Under the pieces are notes generated by a model. It was not told the origin of the DNA. It searched no databases and saw only the letters and a list, made by a program, of their open reading frames with translations. From assembly GCF_964275005.1 (NCBI RefSeq), contig NW_027307665.1, forward strand, positions 1 to 64,000: a DNA stretch of 64,000 bases, read 5' to 3'. Shown here piece after piece: positions 11,265-23,200 of the stretch; within the stretch, counting starts at the first letter, position 1, and each line of letters opens with the position of its first letter. Made by a program: the position numbers and the translations under genes. This stretch comes from Diadema setosum (Eukaryota; Echinodermata; Echinoidea; Diadematoida; Diadematidae).

Positions 11265-13955
11265 TTAATTTTTCTGGAGGAAAGGGAAAAAAATACAGTC
11301 AACTCTGCTTAAGTAGAATCTCATGAAAACGAAGGAAGAACTTTGACATAGAGAAATGTAAACTTATACAAGAGAAAAAAATACAAGAAAATACAAGGAA
11401 TGGATATTGGAAATTATGTTTGACTTTCAGGCAACTTTCATCTTATGCCACTTTCACTAATGCAGAGTATACTGTACTTGCCAAAATATGGACCAACTTG
11501 TGACTTTCTTGCATTCATGCATGCCATTCTTTGGTAGTGGGAGCACGTCAGAAATTCTCTACAAGGCAATGGATGAGTAACAATAATTACAGTCTTCCAC
11601 GCTTGGTCTTACCTGAACTTTACGACAGAGCATTATGAAATGTGAATATAACAATGCATTTTTTTTTCTTGGCAAAAACCTAAATTTCAGCTTCAAGTCA
11701 GTCTGGACTTCTACATGTGATGAGAAAGAGTTCAGATTTTTCACATGGTGTTCATCAAAAAGCAGGCATAACATAATAGTCAATTTATTTTGTCTACTAA
11801 ATGTATAAAAATACATTGAGCTTACACACAAAAAAATCATCTGCACACATTTTTTAAGTTTAAAGTATTTGTTTTACACACACACACACAAAAAAAAAAC
11901 AGAGACATCAGCTCCAAAGAAAAGAAGCTGTACGAGCTTTCATGGTGCTAAAAGCAAACAGCTCAATTCTGCATCTAGCGTGGATGCCTCTTCATGGACT
12001 GGAAATGCACAGGAAATAACATTTTCAGCATTTTCCCCGCATTTTTTCACCAGCTGCGATAACTTACAAAATAACGAAAACATATCAGAGAGATGGAAAA
12101 AAAGTGCCTTGCATTCTTATTCTTCAGAAAGACAAGAAGGAAATTCTGGTGTCCTCCAGCAGGCTGAAATACAACATCTGTCGGGTAGCGCAAGTCTTTC
12201 CATTCTTGGCAAAACTTTTAAAGTAGCTTATCCTTTGCCTCTGAAGACCACAATGTGAGATTTTGACTATCTGGAATTTTGGCTGGAATTAGGGTAAACA
12301 TAACAAAACAAAAGAAAAAAAAGAAGAAGAAGAAGAAAAAGAGCCAAACACACACACACACAAAAATAGCATGAAGTAAAATTTACCACTTTCAGTATCA
12401 TTTCCTCTCTCAAGGGCGCCCTCTAGGTTTAGAATACACATCTCCCTGCTATGCAATGCATCTTCCCTGTGACATCATGGCATCACAAACAATTCATATT
12501 TTACAATCTATTATAATTCTTCATAATGTCATGTTTAACATCTTTAAAATCTTTGTACAATGACTAATTTAACATTCATGATTACAAGTTGTGACATCAT
12601 CAAACATACAGACAGATAAGCTTATCCTGCTTCAGTAAATCTTATATCATGAAACGGAGAATATCCCTGCACAGATATTTTATACACAGCGATGGGAATT
12701 AGCCTCATAAGTACATTAAAATTTGTACACATAAGAACAAAAGCTGTCACTTTTACTGAATACTAGAATTATGGGCACATGAACACATTGGCCTATGAGG
12801 GAAGATGTTGATGGCTTACGTACATTTTATTTGCATGCTTCATCTACAAGAGTGAAAAACTCGTACAGTTGCACAATGTGTCAGTTGCCACCAGTCCTGT
12901 CTATAACAGCCACCTGCCCTATATGGCCACTAAATATTCTTGTGAAAAGTTTGTGTGCAAAATGCATGCCAGTGTGCGATCCTATGATCAGTAATTGCAT
13001 CGTTCAATGCTGTAGAACCTGTCTAGAGTGGTCACCTGTCAATAAAGACCACTCCTTTCATCTCCCTCGGATGGCTTCTTAAGATAGGCTTGACTGTATC
13101 TAATGACAGAGTCACAACATGATGAAGGCTGCATCCCTATATGTACCACAACGCCTTCCCCTACTTGGACATCAATGAATTTGAATTATCGTACAACAGC
13201 TCGACTACTTCGTGACTCACATTTGCACTTTCCTTGACAACACTGAGCAAATAGTAGGATGAGAAGCACTATATACACCTCTGTGCAGACGACTGCGCTA
13301 AGACACAGTATTTACACCCTTGTGGCAAACCATAAATTTATTTCACAGGTCTCGGAATGTAATGGGAGGAAAATAAATAATACACAAGATGATTCAATAA
13401 ATATATAGATGTGAAATAAATGTGATAGCATTATATACATGCATGAATATGCAAACTTGGTTTAGTTCGCCCCTAGGTTGGAAAAAATGCTCTTAATGCG
13501 ATTTTCTTCCCAAGTCAACGAACAATTGAACGTGGAATACAGGCTTGCAAGAATATGGAAGCTACAACAATCTTGAATGGGTAGGGTGTTGGAATTCATT
13601 AACTTCTGCAACTGATAATAGTGTCCACTCTTGTTACTATTACCAGGTTACTTGGAGGTGAAACAGTGTGCACATAGATCTAGGCAACAGAGCTTTATGG
13701 AGCATTACCTCGCAGACAGGAGATCGCCCTCTACTGCTGTATCAGAGTCATTTCAGCAGACTCAACAGCTAACACGCATTCACAAGGGGAGGTATGATTT
13801 TTTTTTTTTGAGTTTTGCATAACAGCGGGCCAATATTAACAGGCATCATCTCAGCGGAATATATCCATGGCCCACCTGTGTAAGTTTTTCACCACATTCT
13901 GAAGACCTAGACATGAAGGTGAGAATGCTTTTGACACATACATGCATTTGAGACT

Positions 13956-13961
13956 TTTATT
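13956..13961 (-). terminator. Candidate proximal KIF17 polyadenylation signal
   Basis: AATAAA on the minus strand about 105 bases past the KIF17 stop, followed by TGTATGTGTC. It would give a very short 3' UTR, and the signal is weaker in context than the one at 5735. Confidence 0.3.
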
Positions 13962-14063
13962 AGCTGTGCAGCGCCCTGACAGCAGATAGAGCAACACACA
14001 GCAGTATTTTTCCCAACAAAATAAATACAGCAGCACCCTCTGCTGTTGAAATGCTGCACAGAC

Positions 14064-14281
14064 TTACAAGGGCTCCAGCGTATTGTTTTTCTTCTTCCCT
14101 TTCTTGGGCTTGCCGGTGGGCAGTTTCTCCAGGCGGGTCGGGCGCCGCATGCCGATGTCCGCCGGGCCGAGTTGACCGTGCACGGCTGCGGCCGTCAGGT
14201 CCGAGTTGGAGAGGGCGTGGTGGGAGGCCGGTCCTAGCAGAGAGGAGTGGGAGGAGTGAGTGGAGTGGGCGGAGTGGTCGG
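14064..14281 (-). CDS. KIF17: KIF17 coding exon 15 (residues 830-901 and stop)
   Basis: His/Ser-rich start, then [10 protein letters not shown], basic KPKKGKKK and the C-terminus NTLEPL before TAA at 14064-14066. In mammals a comparable basic cluster near the KIF17 C-terminus is a nuclear-localisation-like signal needed for ciliary entry (known), so the same role is inferred. A second in-frame acceptor (CTAG, exon start 14233) would drop 16 residues; the upstream one at 14281 has the stronger pyrimidine tract. Confidence 0.9.
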
Positions 14282-17200
14282 CTGTGGGCGGAGAAGGGGG
14301 AAAAAAAGGGGCGTGGTCATTAAATAACATGTTGAAAAAAAAGAGGTCTTGATGCTCATGAGAGCAATAACTGTGCATACTTTTTGTGTTCAAATATTCC
14401 ATTTTAACATAGGTTTCACAAAGGAATCATTTCCGAAAACAAATTCTGTTACCTATTCGTAATTTCCCACAAGACACACTGTCACTGTCAATGTCAATGT
14501 CAATGTGTCTCTATTGCATGTCACTACTCTGATGGGATGAAGACACAGAAACACACACAAAAACAAACACACACAGACACAAAAACCTACACAAGGGGAC
14601 ACAAACACACACATACACACACACACACAAACACACAAATTCTACATACTCATATCCAATGAGTGCCAGAAAGGCAGATCACTATCCTGCCCCATGTTCT
14701 GCCAGCTGAGCACAGGAGGGGCTTCCAATTGGTAAAACTCTCCATGGAACTAAGGGCTGCCATCATCTACACATCAACATCAGGTGAGATGCTTGCCCTT
14801 TACATCCATCTAATGAGGTCTAGAATAATAATTACCAGATCACGGAGACTTTTATTACCTCCGCCAAGGGAGGAGGTTATGTTTTCATCGGCTTTGGTTT
14901 GTTTTTTGTTGGTTGGTTGGTTGTTTTGTCCGTGTGCAAAATAACTCAAAAACTTGTGAATGGATTTGGACAAAACTTTCAGGAAAGGTTGAAAAGAATA
15001 CACTAAACAGATAATCAAATTTTGGTAGTGATCCGGGAATTTTTATGGATTTTATGAAGGATTTTCGATATTTTGGCAGGTAGGGTCAATGACCTTCAGA
15101 GTTCAAGCTGCACATTTTTTTGAGGTTTGCATACGCGCACCAAAGTCTGTGCTGTAGTTTTTGCTAGGACGAGGCACACCACGCATCTTGAATTTGATGA
15201 CCTAACAAAAAGGCTTCTATATTGGGAAATCCGGAAATTTTCAGCATGAATAATCACGGGTGGCAATCAATGATCTATGGAAGAAATGGTGGAAATGAGA
15301 TTTTTGGCAGAGGTCTGAACTCTCAGAGTGCTCCTCTACGTAGTTTTCATTTGACACAACATGAAAAGATATCTAAGTTTTCAGGAAGCCTCCTGCAGAA
15401 TTAGATAGACTTGGCAGCTATGGGAACCAATGCCCGTTCTTGTGCTCTTCAAGCCAATGTTATGCCGTGCCCCATGACTATTCTCATGCTACACACTTCT
15501 AACATTCCCACATGCACAAATCATCAGGACCCACCCCCTGGCCAAAAGAATGGCAGATATGCATTTAATACCGTATAACAGGCAACCCACACATTTCCCC
15601 ATGTAATTTCTGGGAGGAGTGAACCATAGGGACTAAGTGTCATGCAAAACTTGTAATAAAACTCTCCCTCTTTTACAAAACCTTTGAAAGGGGTATAAAT
15701 GACAGAATGTTACAAGAAATTTGTAAAACAATTATATTTGAGATATTTTCTATCATTCACTTTGTAGGAATTTTCTTTGTCCTGTAACTGTCCGAAATAC
15801 AGAGTAGGTATCTGATGTCATGGTTTGATAGCATTTCTTTCATCCTTGTAACATTTCTGACCCTGAATTGCATACATGTAATTCTGCATGGCTACCAAAC
15901 TTCACAGAGATACAAATATATTGACACAAGCTGAATAAAAGCATATTTTGAAGGCAGAAATCATTTCTTGGTGTAAAAGCTTCAAATCAAATCAAATTTG
16001 AGGAAAAGGAAAACTGATAACACATTTTCCTATTTATGATGGAAGAAAAGGTATAACAAATTTAGCTTGTTTCTCTTATTCTATGTAAGCATGTTCACAT
16101 TCCAATTGATAAAACTGATGAATGAAACACTGTCTAATGATGATCTCGGATCAGTCAAAGCATTGACTGCAATGTAAGGAGTATATAGGCTAAAATCTTA
16201 CACCCCTCCATCAGCGCATACTCACGCAAGTTCCTGTTGATGTCGGCATTGCTAAGAAGCTGATTGGCTCGTTTCGGCTTGAAATAATCCATGGCGGAGT
16301 CGTGCTTGGACTGCTGAAGTTTCTGCGCATGCAATGGGGCGGGGTTAGAGAAAGGACAGTTCTTCACATGCGGCATTCACTAACAGAAAAAAACGAGTTA
16401 CTACAAGAATGCAACTGCGAACCGTAAAAGATCACATTCCTTCTATTCATGCAAAAGTCTGTACGATGCTTGACTACAAGATAAACAAGGCTGACCCAAC
16501 ACTTCCAAAACATGCAGGGACGGCTATGTTGGTTCTGTGTTTCACTAATTTACATTTACAAAAATGTCATCACGTGTTTTCTAACAATAAGAACTACAGG
16601 ATCTATCAACTGCTTGAACACTACCCAACAACACATACAAAAACCAAGTTCTAAAAAAAAACAACAACAACAAAATACAGAACAGAAGCCCAACTTGATA
16701 ATTTCATTTATTGGAGGACTTTCAATATTCAATCCAGGGAGGTTTCATAGGGAAATCATGGAGATACCTGTGTATTCATGCATCTAAGATGAGTGAAAAT
16801 AATCAATAAATCAGGAAGGCTTTTATATTATCTTGTTTGGACGCCGGGAGATGGCAAAGTTTTCTGAGAGCCTCCTGCACAATCAGGAGGAAACCTTGAC
16901 CACTCGGTCACGCAGGTACTGTTTGTTTGTAGAACTTTCTGTCCCTGAACCCAATTTTACACATGTTTCTGTGGATTTGTTTCACCTATGTATTGCAGTA
17001 ACACTCGTTTTCCTTTATGCTACGATAGCAACTCTTGCTGCACTGGCAAGTGCCATGATGGTAACAACAAGAATCCAGCTTCCTGATTGGCTTTTGCTAC
17101 GAGAAGTTGCTATTCTGGGAAGAGTTCCTATCCTATTTGTATTTTAGGAAATGGGACCAAGAAATCTTTTCTGATTTCATTCTTCAAGACTGCGTCTTGC

Positions 17201-20200
17201 AAGGATGCCATTTAGAATCAAAGAGAGGGCCATCTACATGAAGCTACTCTGTACATGAAAAGTCTGAATTTTGAAACTGTCAGGGCCTAAATTTAGGCTT
17301 TTGCCTGAAAACTGGCATCCTTGGGATTGGTTCTTGTTAATTTTCTGTAGCTTGTTGACTTGTTTCATTGTCCTATAGACAGAATGATGAAACTCACTTA
17401 CGTCATGGATTACTTTGAGGAAGCTATGTATAATCCTTCTTTTAGAGCAGTATCATCCATGCCATTAAATGTCACAAACTTGTCCTTCCAAATGCTTGGC
17501 CTTGTTATAAATGCAAATGTAATGCACAGAAATGCAGAGATATCCAGCAAGATTCCCATTCTGGAGTCAAGCATCCAAACTCACCTGCCGATACCGGTCC
17601 TCCTCGTCATCATACGCGCTTGGTCCAATCCCGTTGGTGTACCCATTGACCTGAGGACGGTCATTCTGAGGTACCCGTCCCAGCCCCCTGTCCGCCTGGC
17701 CCCTCTGCTGGGTCAAGGGTTGCCGGCCGCCGGGCATGACCCCTCCCGGCATGCTAGCCCCACCCGTTGCCGGGAGCTTGTCCCGGACAACGACTAGGTC
17801 TGGTAGCTTCCAGCGACTCTCCTCCTCATCCCATGAACACTCCAGCTTGACCTGATGGAGGAAGAGATGGGGGAGGGAGGGGTTAGTTTGGGGAAGATAA
17901 AGGGAGATATGTAGGGAATGTGCTGTGTTGGGATCATTTATATTGAAATATACAACCACTGACTGACAGACCATCTGAAAGCTTTGGCATCACCACAACA
18001 TAAAGTTGAGAGGTCATGTGATAAATTTTGCTAAGTTTCAGCTACGTACATTTAGACTGCACAAACTTCGAGAAGACTTGCTAGTAAGTTTTAGGGGGAA
18101 GTTTTGCAGGAAGTTTTGAGAAAGAAATTTCTGGGAAGTTTACTGTCAAGCTGGCAAAACTTTGAGACATAAAGCCTGCTGCACACTAAACAACTCACAA
18201 CTATACGACAAACTTACTTTGGATCGGAGATAAATCACAACAGTCTATGAATAAACACACATTTTTTTTTTCAGATCCAAAGCCTGTCAGTCATATAGTC
18301 ATGAGTCGTATAGTGGGCAGTGGGCTTTAAACTTCTCAAAATTTTTGCCTGTGCAAATTTTGCCATGTGTGGCAAAAGAGAGAGAATTCCCCACCTTGTC
18401 AAGGTTGAAGTAGTTGCAGTCCCGTCGGAGACACGGCTGGACCTTGTCCAGAATCTGCTGCAGCATCTTCACCTGCTTCTCCTGCTTGCGGATGGTGTCC
18501 AGGTAGTCGATGCGCTCAAACTCAAACTCGGCGTTGAGGTCGCTGATTTCACACTCGGCAGCCCTCAGCTGGTATTGGGATACGAGAGTGAGGGAGGGAG
18601 AAGAGAAAGGATTGATGATGAGTGACTGAGTGGATAGATGATACACATGTTTATATCTAAAAATTATTTATGCTACCAGATCAGGACATAGCCACGAAAC
18701 AATTTGCATGTCTACAATACCAGTCTTTGCAAAGAACACCCGATGTGTAGTCAGAAGATCACCCATACAAACTAAAGCATTACTGCGATAAAATTCTCTA
18801 ATTTCAACCAAATCAAGACTCATATATACATGTAATACGACAGCTCTACTCTTATCTTAACGATACAATGCAAACATTTTAAAGCGAGATATATTCTACT
18901 CAACATTATAACCACTATTTCATATATTTATATACAGTGCACACCCATTATAACGAACACTGTTATAACAAAATTCCGGTTACAACGAAATAAAAATTCA
19001 GGCTGTAACATTATTCTCCCTATGTTATTTTATTGTTTAGTTGCCCGGTTATAACAAAATTTCGATATAACGAAAGAAAACTGCCGGTCCAGAGGACTTT
19101 GTTGTAACGTGAGTCCACTGTATTTATAAACATAACCATGAAGTCAAGCAGATCAGTATAAACCACTCACACTTGATTAGAACAGAATTCAAGTGACCAG
19201 AATGCTATGTGTGTAGGCAATGCACTGCCTATGTATTGAAGCACAATTTCACTTATATAACGAGAACACCATTCCAAGAATCTCATCAGGACACAAGTGG
19301 CATATAAGCCACTCGTACATCAAACCAAAACGTTGCTCAAACAACCAGAATCTAACTCATATTAAACCAGAGAGCATCTCTCACAGAACCAGTACATTGC
19401 TCAAGTGACCACAACACTACTAGATGGACCATCCACACCATTTAAAAGACCATAAAAACATTTAAAGGACCATAGTACCACTCAAAGAACAGTGGTAACC
19501 ACCACAGCATCATCCATGCGACAACAACAATCAGAGTATGATTCATGCAACCACAACACCACTTATACACCCACAACACAATTAATGCAACCACATCATT
19601 TGTGCCAATAAAACACCACTCTTGTATTCATCACACAATTCATGCAACTACACCATTCATACCACCACAACACCATCCGCGCAACCACAACACCATTAAC
19701 AAGACCATGACACCACTCATTCAATTCAAACACCGGTTTTGTCACCAGCACACCACTTCTGCACCGACTACAAACCCACCTTCTCAGACTCCTTCTTCAG
19801 AAGCTCATTCTTAGCCTTCAGTTCCTCCTCAATGTTGCTATAGATGTTCAGCATAATACCGTCATCGTCCATCTTAGCGATGGCCTTGGCTAGGGCCAGT
19901 TTCCGCAGTTCGGCATGCTTCAGCTTCTTGCGTCTCTTCTCCTTGAGGCCTTCGTCCGACGCACGCTCTCCTCCCACCATCTCATGCTCCAGGGCTTGCA
20001 GTCTAGAAGGAAGGGTGAGATACGGAAGAGTGGGGAAGGATGAAGGAAAAAGAGGGGGAGGAGGGGGAGGAGGGGGAGGAGGGGGAGGAGGGGGAGGAGG
20101 GGGGGGGGGAGGAGGAGGAGGAATTATGGGGTGGTTAGCATAGCTCATTTTTTTTTATAGAGGATTAGAACAAGTAGCATCTACAGTGGGGAAAAAACCT

Positions 20201-23200
20201 GGCAAAAATCACATTTGATTCACTCTGCTGTTAGCAAGCTGTCTAGCAAATTTCTTTAACCTGTTGATGACGGACTGATTTTGCTACGAATTTTCCATAG
20301 AAACCTTGACGAGTATTCTCAGGACTCATCCTAAACGGGTTAAGAATTCTGACAATTACCATGAATTAAAACCTCTGCAATGACTCCCTTGCTGCAACTA
20401 ACAAGCTTTAGAACAGTCATTTCACTGCCTCATGACTACAATGTAGTAAATGCTCACTGCGATAATCACTCAAATACAAGATTTTAAGTTAGGATTTCAA
20501 TTTTTAGCAAAACAAATCAATTTGATTTGATTTTGATTTCTCACTAAGGGACCCTAGTAATTGCCAATGGGCGTGGGAGGGGGGTTTGAGGGCTCAAATC
20601 AAATTTCACAAAATCATTTTCACTCCTGTAGCACTTTAGTTAGGATGTGAATAATTGAATAATAAAACACAAAACAACAAAAAACAAGCAAATTGAAAAA
20701 CTAGAGAAGCACTCTGCCTCCGCCAAGCAGCTTATTTCAACCACTGATTTTGTTCTACAAAATTACGATTTCCCAAAATAGAATCCTTTTGTTACGACAT
20801 CAATGCCAGCTACGCGGCGCTTTGCCCTGGACCAGAAACTACAGCACACACTCTAGTGCGCGTATGAAAACCTCAAAAATGCGCAGCTTGAGCTCCCAAG
20901 TGCATTGACCCTACCAGTTAAATTATTGAAAATCCTTCATAAAATCCATAAAAATTCCCAAATCACTTCCAAAATTTAATCATCTGTTTCTTGTGTCATT
21001 CTTAGCCTTTCCTGAAAGTTTCATTCAAATCCGTTTGCAACTTTTCGAGTTATTTTGCACACGGACAAACATACCAACGGTAATGAAAACATAACCTCCT
21101 CCCTTGGCGGAGGTAAAAAAAAGCAAAATCCAGCTGGGAAAGAACTAAAAACCCCAAGGATGTCACATGGTCCAGATCTGGGTGCTCACCTCTTCAGAGC
21201 CTCTTCCTGATCCAAAACTGTGGCCTGCTCCTTCCGGGGCAGCTTGGGAGAAGATCGGGGCGCCGACGGTCCTTCATCATCGCCAGCAGGCGAGGGCTCA
21301 CTCTCCTCGGACATCGGTTGTTCCGCCTGTGAGTAGAATGGAGGTGGAGGGATTGTTACAGTGATTACAACTTCCAACAGGTCAACCAGTTGGTTGTAGG
21401 AACCCGCCAACAGCATGACAACTCTAGTCTTTCAATGTACATGTCGCTTGTACCCACAAACTCTATACACGTTCACTCATTTCATCACAAGTGTTGTAGT
21501 CTGAAACCTTCAAGGAGCAAAGCCAGAGTGCTACTTAAGAAATATGTGCAGATAACAAATCATAAAATAACTCTCTTTTTTTTGGGGGGGGGGGGGGCAG
21601 GGAAGAGGAGGCTTAGTAGGTCCCTACCTACAAGTCAAGAAAAGTGGCATTTTGAGAACACATTTGGATTTATTTTGTCGTTCCTTTATACAAACACACA
21701 TTCAATTCTAGGAAGGGAGCTACTGAACACCGATATGCAAACAACAATGGAACCATCAGCCCACGTCCCCTCTGAAGGACTAGGTAACAAGGATAAAGCG
21801 CCTTTAAGGGATTCATACTGGTATTAACCCTTGAATTGACAGTCTGTGGATTTTTACACTTGGCCGCAGTAGCTCTTATCCTTCTTCCGGGATTCTATCC
21901 AACACCCTAATACAGGGGCCAACCGGACAGGGGGTGCACCGATATCGATGGCACAGAGTGAGAATGTAAAGTTAACTGCTTTGCTCTTGAATGCTGAGGA
22001 CAACTGTTGATTTGAAAATGTCATTGTTTTTAATGTCAGTGAAGCTCCTTTTAAAAAAGAGAAAAATTATGTAACTTTTTGAATATGAACAGGGGCCCCG
22101 TTTCATAAAACTTGCCATCAGTGACAACCGGCATATTTCTATGACAAATTTGCTCTCAGCCAATCAGATGCAAGGATTTCAGTAGCTCGTCACATCTATG
22201 AGAACTTGCCACTGATGACAAGTTTTATGAAATGGGCCCCAGGTCACTAGATTGGTATAGGACATCACACTGTGGATATGAATGGGGGGAAAGACATTCC
22301 TAGGAAAACTGAGACAAGATAGTAGAGATCTGTGAGAGCTAACCTGACTGGATACCTTGGTGGTGGCATCCTCCTGACCAGCTACCGGTCCCTCTTCACT
22401 GCCGGGCGTCGGCTGGACTCTCTCCAGGGTGATCACCTGCTGCTGGGATGGGAGGGTCGGGGCGCCCTCGCTTGACTGAATCTCTCCAACTGGATACAGA
22501 CAGACAAACAGTAGGGTGGGGTTGATGGTACAAAATGCTTTTCACTAGTAAAGTTAAAAACCAAGTAGAGTGAGAATACCATATAGTGTGAAGGACGGTC
22601 TGGTTTGGATATATTTGAGAATCCCAGTCGGGAAATGTGTACACATTTATCAAATTCTCTGAGTAAGTACACACAAAGCCCATAAATTGATCTTTACTGA
22701 CAAGCGTCTGCTTTAAAGGGGATGGCTAGTAACTGATCAGTGGGAATCAGTGGGAATGCTGGGGGATGATTGTTCCAATCCTTGTGGGATTCATTTAAGA
22801 GTATATTCATATATATATATCTATTGTTGTGTGAAATTATTTGCTTCAGAATGGTCTCATATTCAAGTAATGTGCAGTTCAATGTTTCCAGGTTAGCATA
22901 CCTGTACAGTGTCGGGGCGATCGTTCAGTTTCTGCTACATTTGAGTACCATATGAAACTAATCCGGGTAGTTTTGGTGTCTCACATGAGTAAATCGGCAT
23001 TGGTCCTGGGGGGTGTTTCATAAAGCTGTTCGTAAAGTAACGAAGGACTTACGAACGACCGGTGATCAGATCTGATGTGCAATACTTATCAGAATTTCAA
23101 TAATTTAGCACAAGAACTGATCACCAGTCCTTCGTAAGCCCTTCGTGACTTTCAACACAGCTTTATGAAACACCCTCCTGGTCTTACCTCCTTGTTCGGA

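Larger units (their letters stand above)
5741..13955. other. 8-kb non-coding region, possible KIF17 3' UTR
   Basis: No exon with protein similarity was recognised on either strand. The region holds two long foldback elements (8161-8719 and 10725-11264), an interrupted small element (8851-9145), CA runs (6881-6906, 11875-11890) and A-rich runs. It may be transcribed as KIF17 3' UTR on the minus strand, or be intergenic. Confidence 0.4.

Noticed and set aside
17360..17797. 145-codon plus-strand frame
   Set aside because: Antisense shadow of KIF17 exon 13 extended into the intron.
19768..20148. Polyproline protein frame
   Set aside because: Only its C-terminal part is KIF17 exon 11; the proline run is the C/T-rich tract upstream of the acceptor.
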